Source of the DNA: DATGHS01 sp035307785
GTDB lineage: Bacteria > Planctomycetota > Planctomycetia > Gemmatales > Gemmataceae
Length of the DNA: 30,503 nucleotides
Assembly: GCA_035307785.1 (NCBI GenBank)
Contig: DATGHS010000376.1
Location: 1 to 30,503 of the forward strand
Reading direction: 5' to 3'
The notes below the pieces were generated by a model. It did not search any database. It was given only the letters and a program-made list of their open reading frames with translations, and was not told the DNA's origin. The position numbers and the translations under genes were made by a program. This document shows, piece by piece, positions 15,604 through 23,019 of this stretch. The first letter of the stretch is position 1, and every line of letters begins with the position of its first letter.

Positions 15604-16634
15604 ACCCGATTGCCAAAGCCCGCCTGTTCGATTGCAGCGCCGCGTTCGCGCATCCTGTTACGCTCGGAGTGACGATCGCATTGATCGTCGTGCTGGCGCT
15701 GTCGCCAGTCGTGATTTGGGCCTTAACTCGGGCCGGTTACATTGGCCCGAATCTTCGCACGGAACTGGCTCGTCGTTACTGGTCCTGGCTGGTGATCGTC
15801 CCGCTGTTATTGGTTCCGATTTTGTTGGGCGCGTTTTGGACCATTGTGGGCATCGGGATCTTGAGCCTACTTTGTTATCGCGAGTACGCCCGCGCAACGG
15901 GTCTATTTCGGGAAAAGCTGCTCAGTCTGGTGCTGGTGGCCGGCATTGTCGGCCTGACGCTGGCTACAGTCGATAACTGGTACCGTCTGTTCGTCGCGCT
16001 TACGCCGCTAACGGTCGCGGCACTTGCATCGGTCGCCTTGCTGACCGACCGGCCGCAAGGCTACATTCAGCGGGTGGGCCTGGCGGTACTTGGCTTCCTC
16101 CTCTTTGGCACCGCCTTCGCCCATCTCGCCTGGTTCGCCAACGACGGCAATTATCGGCCGTACCTGATCCTGATCATTTTGAGTGTGGAAGCCAACGATG
16201 TATTTGCTTTTTGCTGCGGCAAACTATTTGGCCGGCGGAAGCTGGCGCCGCACGTCAGCCCCAACAAAACGGTGGCCGGTGCGGTTGGCGCCGTCATGCT
16301 GACAACGCTTCTCGTCGTCACGGTCGGTTGGCTTCTCTTTCCGGCGGAGGTTATCAGCACCCACGGCGTCTCGCGCCTACAGGAGCTGCGCTATCTCACC
16401 GTCTTCGGCGGGCTCATTAGCGTGCTCGGCCAATTCGGCGACCTCATGCTCTCCGCTATCAAGCGTGACATCGGCATCAAGGACATGGGCGTGGTGATTC
16501 CGGGCCACGGCGGATTGTTGGACCGGTTCGACAGTCTGATACTCGTAGCCCCGGCGGCATTCCATTTCGCGAATTACATTGCTGGCATCGGTGTCAATCA
16601 GCCCGTCAAAATCTTCACGGGAGGTGGTTCGTGA
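15600..16634 (+). CDS. cdsA: Phosphatidate cytidylyltransferase
   Basis: CdsA makes CDP-diacylglycerol from phosphatidic acid and CTP, the direct substrate of the preceding gene's product. From GTG 15600 it has 344 residues and about eight membrane segments. The family signature is present: FGRRKLAPHVSPNKTVAG around the middle and IKDMGVVIPGHGGLLDRFDSL near the C-terminus, with the Asp residues that hold Mg2+. An earlier in-frame ATG (15477) lies inside the upstream gene and lacks family similarity. The GTGA overlap with the stop of the upstream gene indicates translational coupling. It is somewhat longer than typical CdsA (270-300). Confidence 0.93.
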   Translation: MNPIAKARLFDCSAAFAHPVTLGVTIALIVVLALSPVVIWALTRAGYIGPNLRTELARRYWSWLVIVPLLLVPILLGAFWTIVGIGILSLLCYREYARATGLFREKLLSLVLVAGIVGLTLATVDNWYRLFVALTPLTVAALASVALLTDRPQGYIQRVGLAVLGFLLFGTAFAHLAWFANDGNYRPYLILIILSVEANDVFAFCCGKLFGRRKLAPHVSPNKTVAGAVGAVMLTTLLVVTVGWLLFPAEVISTHGVSRLQELRYLTVFGGLISVLGQFGDLMLSAIKRDIGIKDMGVVIPGHGGLLDRFDSLILVAPAAFHFANYIAGIGVNQPVKIFTGGGS

Positions 16635-17389
16635 ACGCTTGGAAAATCGTGCCCGCCGCCGACCTGGGCCACTCGGAAACCGCACGCTGTTCAGCCATGC
16701 GCCGGGAATGCGGCCTGATATCAACGGCCATGCACGCGGTCACCTGGAGTATGGGGAAGGCCTACCTGCTGCTTTGGCACCGGCTGAAGATTGAAGGCGC
16801 AGAGAACTTGCCAATAGAGCCACCGTTTGTGATGGTCGCAAACCATTGCAGCCACCTGGATGCCCTGGTGCTGGGCGCCGCGCTGCCGGAGCGCTTACGC
16901 GACGTCGTATTTCCACTGGCGGCAGGCGATGTGTTCTTTTCATCGTCCTGCCGGGCGATTTGTGCGGCCAAAATGCTGAATGCATTGCCGATGTGGCGAA
17001 AGCGCTGCGGGGCCCATGCCTTGGCTGACCTTCGCCTTCGCTTATTGAAAGAGCCGTGTGCTTTCATCCTCTTCCCAGAAGGTGGCCGCAGCCGGGACGG
17101 AAGAATGATGTCGTTCAAGCCGGGCATCGGCATGCTGGTCGCGGGGACGAAAGTGCCGGTCGTACCGTGTTTTATCGAAGGCGCCTATCACGCACTTCGA
17201 CCGGGGAGGTTTGTACCGGGTCGGGTGCCTCTTAGACTTCGTGTTGGGCCGCCGCTCATGTTCGCCGACGTAACGAATGAGCGAGAAGGTTGGAATTTGG
17301 TGGCGCGCAAAGTGCGAATTGCAGTCGAACGACTCGGTGATATTACAGATCGCGCACCTCAAACGGCGAATTGCCCTCCAGGGACTTGA
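16631..17389 (+). CDS. PlsC-like 1-acyl-sn-glycerol-3-phosphate acyltransferase
   Basis: The likely reaction is acylation of lysophosphatidic acid to phosphatidic acid, the substrate of CdsA. The protein has 252 residues from GTG 16631, with GGGAGG before it, and overlaps cdsA by GTGA. The acyltransferase motif HX4D is NHCSHLD (His72, Asp77) and motif III is FPEGGRSRDG (148-157). Motif IV-like VPVVPCFIEGAY follows. The first 40 residues are not hydrophobic enough to call a clear membrane anchor. Its 3' end overlaps the 3' end of the convergent RNase D gene by 47 bases. Together with the two preceding genes it completes LPA to PA to CDP-DAG to phospholipid. Confidence 0.9.
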   Translation: MNAWKIVPAADLGHSETARCSAMRRECGLISTAMHAVTWSMGKAYLLLWHRLKIEGAENLPIEPPFVMVANHCSHLDALVLGAALPERLRDVVFPLAAGDVFFSSSCRAICAAKMLNALPMWRKRCGAHALADLRLRLLKEPCAFILFPEGGRSRDGRMMSFKPGIGMLVAGTKVPVVPCFIEGAYHALRPGRFVPGRVPLRLRVGPPLMFADVTNEREGWNLVARKVRIAVERLGDITDRAPQTANCPPGT

Positions 17390-18515
17390 TGCGCAGCCCG
17401 CGTCTGCCTTGCAATAGCGGCAATAATTCCGGCAGCAGGACTTGCTTCCGCCAACCCTTGGCGAAGGGCGAGTTGGCTGGCAACGACTCGTTGCGGGCCA
17501 AGCTACGTATCAGCGTTTTCAATTCATGATTGCTGGCGGCCAAGGCCGGCGATAAAACGTTCCTTTGGCACCAATCGCACAAAACGGCGTGCAGCACGGC
17601 AACGATCCACGCCATTTCCGGCGGATCATCCTCACGTGGCGCCAACGCAGGAAACTCGTCAGCCGGACAGCCGCGCACCTGATTCAACAGCGCCATGATC
17701 TCCGGCACATCGCGCTTGGCCAGGCCGCGCATCACTTCCAGGTCGGCTTCCTGCTTCGGATTGCGGCGAGCAATTTCCACCAGGAGATCGTCGCGCACCA
17801 CGGTGCGCACCGGCCGATTGCGCTGGGTCGCTTTGTCTTCACGCCAGGTGTAGAGAGCGCGCAGAATCGCGAGCCGCTTGCGGTCGAGCGAACCAGCACC
17901 TTTCAACTTTCGCCAGCGCTCCACGCTGGGGTCCTGCCCGAGGCTTCGCTGCAACAGCAAGTCGGTTTCTTCGCGCAGCCAGTCGTTCCGGCCCAGCTTC
18001 GTCAGCTTGGCCGAGAGTTTCTCCCATAGCGGTAATAAATAGCGAACATCGTCGAACGCATATTCCAGTTGCTGCGGGCTCAGCGGCCGTTGTCGCCAAT
18101 TGGTTAGCGTTTCGTGCTTATGCAAGCGGACGTTGAGCGCTTGCTGGATCAACGGCCCGTGGCCAATTGGGTAGGTGTACCCCACCAGCCCGGCCGCGAT
18201 TTGTAAGTCGAATAGCTTGGCCGGCAGACTTCCACTTTGCCGATGGCAGAGGCGAATCTCTTCCCGGCCGGCATGCACGACTGCTGTATGGGCGGAGTTG
18301 GTCACCAATTTCCAAAACTGCTCCAACGGGCCCACGCTCAGAGGATCGATGACAAAGAGCCGTTCCGGCGTGGCAACTTGAACAAGGCACAGCTCCGGGA
18401 CAAAGGTTTCTTCGCCAATGAATTCGGTGTCGAAGCCGAAAACATGGCGGGCGGCAATGTGGTCGCAGCAAGCGGCAAGTTGATTGGGACGAGTGATAAG
18501 TTCTTCGGTAGGCAT
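17343..18515 (-). CDS. rnd: Ribonuclease D
   Basis: This is a 3'-5' exoribonuclease of the DEDDy group, used in tRNA and stable RNA maturation. The protein has 390 residues, the family norm. Exo I is FGFDTEF (Asp29, Glu31), the exo II region is KLFDLQIAAGLVG, and exo III is YAFDDVRYLLPL with the DEDDy Tyr. An HRDC domain follows at about 210-290 (LAILRALYTWREDKATQRNRP, then EIARRNPKQEADLEVMRGL). It is the last gene of a probable minus-strand operon after the SIS-domain and SDR genes (25-base gap). Its 3' end overlaps the acyltransferase gene antisense by 47 bases. Confidence 0.93.
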   Translation of the reverse strand: MPTEELITRPNQLAACCDHIAARHVFGFDTEFIGEETFVPELCLVQVATPERLFVIDPLSVGPLEQFWKLVTNSAHTAVVHAGREEIRLCHRQSGSLPAKLFDLQIAAGLVGYTYPIGHGPLIQQALNVRLHKHETLTNWRQRPLSPQQLEYAFDDVRYLLPLWEKLSAKLTKLGRNDWLREETDLLLQRSLGQDPSVERWRKLKGAGSLDRKRLAILRALYTWREDKATQRNRPVRTVVRDDLLVEIARRNPKQEADLEVMRGLAKRDVPEIMALLNQVRGCPADEFPALAPREDDPPEMAWIVAVLHAVLCDWCQRNVLSPALAASNHELKTLIRSLARNESLPANSPFAKGWRKQVLLPELLPLLQGRRGLRIKSLEGNSPFEVRDL

Positions 18516-18540
18516 ATTTGTTTGTACGCCGCAAGCGGCA

Positions 18541-19338
18541 TCAGTCTTCCTCCGCTTGTCCCTCGCTCACACACCACCCGCCATCGACGGGCAGCACCGT
18601 GCCGGTGATGAAGCTCGCCGCGTCGCTACACAGGAACACGGCGGCGCCAGCACAATCTTCGGGCAGCCCCGGCCCCTGTCGCAATGGCTGTTTGCTCTGA
18701 AGGAAGTGCAGAATCGCCTCATCGTGGGCGGCGCGCTCGGCCATCGGCGTATCGATCAGACCCGGCGCAATGACATTCACTCGAATCTTGTTGGTCGCGT
18801 AACTCGCCGCTGCCAGCTGGCTCATGGCGATGATTCCACCCTTGCTTGCTGCATAGGCGGCAGTGTCGAAGTAATGTGGCGATGGGGAAAAGGCCAATAC
18901 GCTCGCCATGTTCAGAATCACACCGGGTTGCTCGTTTGCCAAAAAATGCTGGATCGCGGCACGATTGGTGAGGAACGTGCTTTGCAGATTTGCAGCCATT
19001 GTCGCTTGCCAGCCGGTAACCGTGCACTCGTGCAGCGGCCCGTCGCCGAATCTGCGGCCACTGATCCCAGCCACATGATACACGACGTCGAGCCCGACGA
19101 GGAAATCGCACGCTTGCTCGAATAATGATTCCACGTGTTCCGGCTGAGAAACATCGCAGGCCACGAAGTGAACTGGCCCGATCTTCGCCAATTTGTGGCA
19201 GGCAGCGACGCCCTTCTCCTCGGAGCGGCCCGCGATGACTAGTCTCGCCCCTTCCTGGAGGAAGCGCGCCGCTGCTGCCAGGCCGATGCCGGTGGTGCCG
19301 CCGGCAATGAGACAGCGTTTATTGGCGAGTTGGGGCAT
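18541..19338 (-). CDS. Short-chain dehydrogenase/reductase
   Basis: This is an NAD(P)-dependent oxidoreductase of the classical SDR family, with 265 residues. The cofactor motif is GGTTGIG (13-19), a variant of TGxxxGIG. ACDVS gives the acidic contact, NLQSTF the structural Asn117, and the catalytic residues are Ser146 (NMAS), Tyr162 and Lys166 (YAASK). The C-terminal VLPVDGGWCV is the usual SDR end. The substrate cannot be inferred. It lies between the SIS-domain gene and rnd, with gaps of about 18 and 25 bases, so it is likely co-transcribed. Confidence 0.92.
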   Translation of the reverse strand: MPQLANKRCLIAGGTTGIGLAAAARFLQEGARLVIAGRSEEKGVAACHKLAKIGPVHFVACDVSQPEHVESLFEQACDFLVGLDVVYHVAGISGRRFGDGPLHECTVTGWQATMAANLQSTFLTNRAAIQHFLANEQPGVILNMASVLAFSPSPHYFDTAAYAASKGGIIAMSQLAAASYATNKIRVNVIAPGLIDTPMAERAAHDEAILHFLQSKQPLRQGPGLPEDCAGAAVFLCSDAASFITGTVLPVDGGWCVSEGQAEED

Positions 19339-19356
19339 GGTGTTTCCTCCGGTCGC

Positions 19357-20160
19357 TCATGCTCCCGGCTCGCCTCCTTGTCTTGCATACAACGGCGCCA
19401 CGCGCTTCGCATATTGCGAGTAGAAATATTCCAATTCCTCTTCCACCGTCTTGCTGCCGACAAACTGGTGGCTCGGCAAAAACACCGGCTCGACGCCACG
19501 CTCCGCCAATCGCCTCGCCACCTCCACGCGCAGCATGTTCATGATCATGGCACCGCCCACGGTGCTGAACGGCCCGGTTTTGTGCCGGCAGCCTTCGAGC
19601 TTCAATAGTGAGTCGCCGGTCGGCGCGCCGTTGTCGAGCACAACGTCGGCGATGTCCATCAGCTTTTTCCCCGACGAATGCGCCGGCTTCGCTTGCTTGC
19701 AATGCTCGACGCTTAGCAAGCCGATAACCTTCAGTCCGCGCTGCTTCGCGCCCAGCGCCATTTCGATGATGATTTCGCGAATGCCGCTGGTGGAAATCAC
19801 AATCATCGCATCCTTCGGACCAAAGGCGAAATTGCGGAGAATCTGCTCGGCGTAGCCCAACGTCTTCTCCAAATGCAGGCTTTGCCGCAGGCCGTTGGGC
19901 CCGACGATCTGGTTGTGAAACGTCAGTCCCAGCTCTACGATTGTATGCCAGCCGACGAAGCAGCCTTGCCGGGGTGTCATCTCTTCGCACATCATGCGCG
20001 AATGGCCGCAGCCGAAGAGATGCACGAGTCCGTCAACCGCGATGGCATCGGTGCAGATTTCTGCCGCCCGATCCAGCGCGTCGCTCTGTGTGGCATACAA
20101 CTGTTGCAATCGGGCCAGCGCTTCGTGAAAATAAGTTTCAGCAGCAGGGAGCCGGGGCAT
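19357..20160 (-). CDS. SIS-domain protein (UPF0309-like)
   Basis: The protein has 267 residues. It has a sugar isomerase (SIS) fold: GLVHLFGCGHSRMMCEEM at about 44-61, a phosphosugar-binding segment AMIVISTSGIREIIIEMALGAKQRG, and a helix pair at the N-terminus. The SIS fold binds phosphorylated sugars in isomerases and in regulators. No helix-turn-helix is seen, so an enzyme role is more likely than a regulator. It is the first gene of the SIS-SDR-rnd operon. The two metabolic genes may act together on a sugar derivative (inference). Divergent from the small Sm-like gene, 93 bases away. Confidence 0.85.
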   Translation of the reverse strand: MPRLPAAETYFHEALARLQQLYATQSDALDRAAEICTDAIAVDGLVHLFGCGHSRMMCEEMTPRQGCFVGWHTIVELGLTFHNQIVGPNGLRQSLHLEKTLGYAEQILRNFAFGPKDAMIVISTSGIREIIIEMALGAKQRGLKVIGLLSVEHCKQAKPAHSSGKKLMDIADVVLDNGAPTGDSLLKLEGCRHKTGPFSTVGGAMIMNMLRVEVARRLAERGVEPVFLPSHQFVGSKTVEEELEYFYSQYAKRVAPLYARQGGEPGA

Positions 20161-20253
20161 TGTTCATCCTCAAGCCGTGGGACGAGTCTTCGAGCCCCGC
20201 GGGTTACAACGTAGGCATACAAAAATCCGATTCCGAATTCGAGAGGGCACGCC

Positions 20254-20517
20254 ATGCTGGAAGAAATGGTCGGGTCAAAGGTGGTGGTGGACATGCGGAG
20301 CCAGTACGTCTGCCTGGGCACGCTGACGCGCGTGGACGCTGGCTTCCTGGAACTCAAGAATGCCGACATTCACGACCTGCGTGACACTGACACGACGCGG
20401 GAAAACTACGTGGCCGCGTCGGTGGCCACGGGGATCAAGCGCAACCGGAAGAAAGTGTTGGTAAACCGCGAAGAAGTAACCGCAATTTCCAAGCTGGAAG
20501 ATGTGGTAGAGAATTAG
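20254..20517 (+). CDS. Small Sm-like (LSm-fold) protein, hypothetical
   Basis: The 87-residue protein MLEEMVGSKVVVDMRSQYVC... has the layout of an Sm fold: an N-terminal helix, then strands GSKVVVDM, YVCLGTLTRVDAGFLELKNADI, and a final VLVNREEVTAISKLE resembling the Sm2 motif. It could be an RNA-binding or small assembly protein. GAGAGGG lies eight bases before ATG 20254, supporting the start. It is divergent from the SIS gene. I know of no assigned function; the fold suggestion is by pattern only. Confidence 0.7.
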   Translation: MLEEMVGSKVVVDMRSQYVCLGTLTRVDAGFLELKNADIHDLRDTDTTRENYVAASVATGIKRNRKKVLVNREEVTAISKLEDVVEN

Positions 20518-20839
20518 TTCCAGAGCCCCGCGCCTGAGCAGGCCGGGCTGGGCCTGGTGCCCAACTCGTTGCCGAACTCGGCGGGAGGGTTCGCGATTAC
20601 CGGCAACGACGGCAACGTGGCAACGAGTTGGTCATCGGTAATAGGAAGATATCTTAAAATATTACTGGGCAAGAACTTGCGGTAGAAGCCACCATCGAGC
20701 TGTGCATCCGCCTTTCGTTGCCGATACCCGTTTCATACGCCGCTATGGCCGGCGCCGGCAACGAGTTGACCCCACTTCACTCAGGGCTGAGACGTGAGAA
20801 CTTCCGCACGGGGGCCGGCGCATCCCTGCTTGGCCCGCC
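20518..20839. other. 322-base intergenic stretch with short inverted repeats
   Basis: No gene seen. CCAACTCGTTGCC (20561-20573) and GGCAACGAGTTGG (20619-20631) form a perfect 13-base inverted repeat. A further copy, GGCAACGAGTTG, lies at 20757-20768, and several GGCAACG motifs lie between. The region probably ends two convergent transcripts, but the repeats look like another small intergenic family. Confidence 0.6.
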
Positions 20840-20843
20840 CTAC
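20812..20843 (-). repeat. Repeat family D, copy 1
   Basis: On the minus strand this reads GTAGGGCGGGCCAAGCAGGG and continues ATGCGCCGGCCC. It matches copies at 24548-24582 (plus) and 24854-24887 (minus). The sulfatase stop codon TAG lies inside its first bases. A GGGCC/GGCCC pairing makes it a hairpin, so it may also end the sulfatase transcript. Confidence 0.8.
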
Positions 20844-22372
20844 TTCTTCCTGATAATCTGTGCTTCCCGCCCGGCTTTCCAGATATCCACGTCTCCGGAG
20901 TTTTTCTGTGGCTGGCCGGGGGTGCTGCGGCCGTCGGCCACGTATTTCTCCAGCAATTCCGTTAACGCCTTAACAACTTCCGGATGCTCGTTTTGCACGT
21001 TCACCTTCTCGCTCACGTCGCTCGTAACGTCGTAAAGCTGCACCAATGGCAGCTTGTCGGAGCCATCGAGGCCGGGGCGCGGGAAGCTCCAACCGCCGCT
21101 GCCGGGGCAGAGTTCGAGCTTCCATTTGCCTTGCCGGATGGCAAACGAGCCGTTGGCCGAATGATGGACGACCGCTTCGTGTAACGGCTTGCCGGCCTTG
21201 CCGGTGAACGCGGGCAATAAGCTCACACTGTCTTCGCCGGCATTGTCGGGCAGTTTGGCGCCAAGAATGTCGGCACACGTCGCCATGAGATCGCCAAGAT
21301 ACACGAGCTGATCCGAGTGCGAGCCAGGTTTGATCCGCCCCGGCCAAGAGGCGATGAACGGAATGTGATGCCCGCCGTCGTATATGTCGGCCTTGTGCCC
21401 TCGGAAGACGTAGCTGGGATGATGGCCCTTTGACGCTAGTTCCGGAAAGTTCGCGGCCGGGGCACAGCCATTGTCGCTGGTCATGACGATAAGCGTGTTG
21501 CCGATGAGATTGTGCTTTTCGAGTGCCGCCATAACCTGGCCCAGCGTCCAATCCACCTGCATCACGAAGTCGCCGTAGGCATTCAGTCCGCTCTTGCCTT
21601 TCCACTCGGCCGTGGGCTCGATTGGCGTGTGCGGGGCATTCAGCGGCAGGTAGAGAAAGAATGGTTTGCTCTCATTTGCCCGTTCGTCGATGTACTTCAG
21701 CGCCCTACGAGTTAATTCCGGCAGCACGTCGATAGGTTCGAAATCTTTGTGGGCGGGGCCCTTGCGCGGCGGATTGTTTTGCTTCTCCACCGTGGGAATG
21801 CCGACGGTGCGGTCGTTTTCGATGAAGATGTACGGCGGCATGTCGAGCGACGCGCTGATGCCGAAGTAGTAATCGAAGCCCACTGCGTTGGGCCCATTCT
21901 GAATCGGCTTGGAATAATCGACCTTCCAGCCGTCGGGGTAATCCCGGGCGAAGCCGCCGTCTTTCAGCGGCCAGTTCATGCCCAGGTGCCACTTGCCGAT
22001 GCAGGCCGTGTGGTAGCTGTGCTGCTTCAAGAGCAGCGGCACGGTGAACCGGTCGGGTTCGATCAGGCGCTGCGAATAGCCGCCGAGCACGCCCTGCTTG
22101 AGCGGCGAGCGCCAGTTGTACCGCCCGGTCATGATACTGTAGCGCGTGGGCGAACAGACGGCCGAACTGGAATGGCAGTCGGTAAAGATCATTCCCGCCG
22201 CAGCCAGCTGGTCCATATTCGGCGTAGCAATCTTGCCCTGCGGGTTGCAGCACTTCACATCGCCATAACCGAGGTCGTCGGCGAGGATGTAGACGATGTT
22301 GGGCTTGGGAGAGTCGGCGCGAAGTGGGGGGACGAGGAGCGCGAAGGGGAGAAGAAGGATTGCTCGCCACAT
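20840..22372 (-). CDS. Secreted sulfatase (arylsulfatase-type)
   Basis: The enzyme hydrolyses sulfate esters, probably on polysaccharides, outside the cytoplasm. From ATG 22372 (GAGGAA nine bases upstream) it has 510 residues with a clear signal peptide (MWRAILLLPFALLVPPLRA). Metal-binding Asp-Asp is in YILADDLGYGD (32-33), and the formylglycine motif is CSPTR starting at Cys73, followed by YSIMTGR. Further family marks are GKWHLG, VMTSDNG and FRGHK. The Cys type needs a formylglycine-generating enzyme or an anaerobic maturase, neither of which is in the window. An earlier in-frame start (22408) would put 12 charged residues before the signal peptide and was rejected. Sulfatases are strongly expanded in planctomycetes. 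Confidence 0.94.
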   Translation of the reverse strand: MWRAILLLPFALLVPPLRADSPKPNIVYILADDLGYGDVKCCNPQGKIATPNMDQLAAAGMIFTDCHSSSAVCSPTRYSIMTGRYNWRSPLKQGVLGGYSQRLIEPDRFTVPLLLKQHSYHTACIGKWHLGMNWPLKDGGFARDYPDGWKVDYSKPIQNGPNAVGFDYYFGISASLDMPPYIFIENDRTVGIPTVEKQNNPPRKGPAHKDFEPIDVLPELTRRALKYIDERANESKPFFLYLPLNAPHTPIEPTAEWKGKSGLNAYGDFVMQVDWTLGQVMAALEKHNLIGNTLIVMTSDNGCAPAANFPELASKGHHPSYVFRGHKADIYDGGHHIPFIASWPGRIKPGSHSDQLVYLGDLMATCADILGAKLPDNAGEDSVSLLPAFTGKAGKPLHEAVVHHSANGSFAIRQGKWKLELCPGSGGWSFPRPGLDGSDKLPLVQLYDVTSDVSEKVNVQNEHPEVVKALTELLEKYVADGRSTPGQPQKNSGDVDIWKAGREAQIIRKK

Positions 22373-22417
22373 GTTTATTCCTCCGTCCAACTCGAGGTAC
22401 CCGCGCACAATGCGACT

Positions 22418-22942
22418 TTATAGCGAAGTCGGCGCATTTTCTGTAACAGGGCGTAGCAGGATGACTTGTGCCTCTTCTGATTGGTAAACGTGGCAGGCTT
22501 TTTCGCCAGCAGTGACCGCCAGCTCCGCAAGCCCCCACACGGAACCGTCGCCGTTGTCTGCCCCAACGAGAAGCCTTATTGCCGTGTCGTGAATTACGAA
22601 TGGGAAGGTTCGCGTTGGGTGGCAGGCAGTAAGTCTTTCAACGATCTCGTCAGGCTCGCAGTCGCTGCCGTAGACTTGCACAATGACGGCATCAGCTTTT
22701 GGGGACGGAACAAAGCACGCATCCCATTCGCTGTCGTCCAGAACGAGGAAGTCGCGGTCGTACCGTTTCATCACCGTAACAGAATCTTTGCGGCGACATA
22801 TCACGTCGTAATCGGTCTCAACACTTCCTCCATTCATAAGGCAATTATCAAAATCGCTCGCCCCGCGCCATTGCAGCGCGGCCGATTTTTGCAAACAAAC
22901 GAGCGGACCGCCATCGCCTCTTATCCAGTTGAACTTTTCCAT
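22418..22942 (-). CDS. Imm21-like immunity-type protein
   Basis: The 174-residue protein begins MEKFNWIRGDGGPLVCLQ, then W-R-G and TDYDVICR. This resembles the opening of Imm21 proteins (W...GGPL...W.G...DYD). Imm21 is a family found beside polymorphic toxins, and also as orphan genes in planctomycetes (from memory). No toxin gene is adjacent. It is cytoplasmic, with no signal peptide or membrane segment. It lies between the secreted dehydrogenase and the sulfatase, in the same orientation. A plus-strand open frame over the same region (22481-23038) looks non-coding. The family assignment is by eye and moderate. Confidence 0.55.
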   Translation of the reverse strand: MEKFNWIRGDGGPLVCLQKSAALQWRGASDFDNCLMNGGSVETDYDVICRRKDSVTVMKRYDRDFLVLDDSEWDACFVPSPKADAVIVQVYGSDCEPDEIVERLTACHPTRTFPFVIHDTAIRLLVGADNGDGSVWGLAELAVTAGEKACHVYQSEEAQVILLRPVTENAPTSL

Positions 22943-22958
22943 GTGCGTGTACCGCCAT

Positions 22959-23018
22959 CGCTCGTAGTCTGCAGGCTAGACTCGCCCCGAAGACCGCCTG
23001 AAGGCGATATTACGAGCG
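22959..23018. repeat. Branched palindrome between the propeller gene and the Imm21-like gene (family E)
   Basis: CGCTCGTA (22959-22966) pairs with TACGAGCG (23011-23018). Inside are two small hairpins, GTCT-GCAGGCT-AGAC (22967-22981) and CGCC-TGAA-GGCG (22995-23006). The whole can fold as a three-way junction. It fills the 77-base gap after the dehydrogenase stop and may be a REP-like element or a transcript end. Confidence 0.6.
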
Positions 23019-23019
23019 C

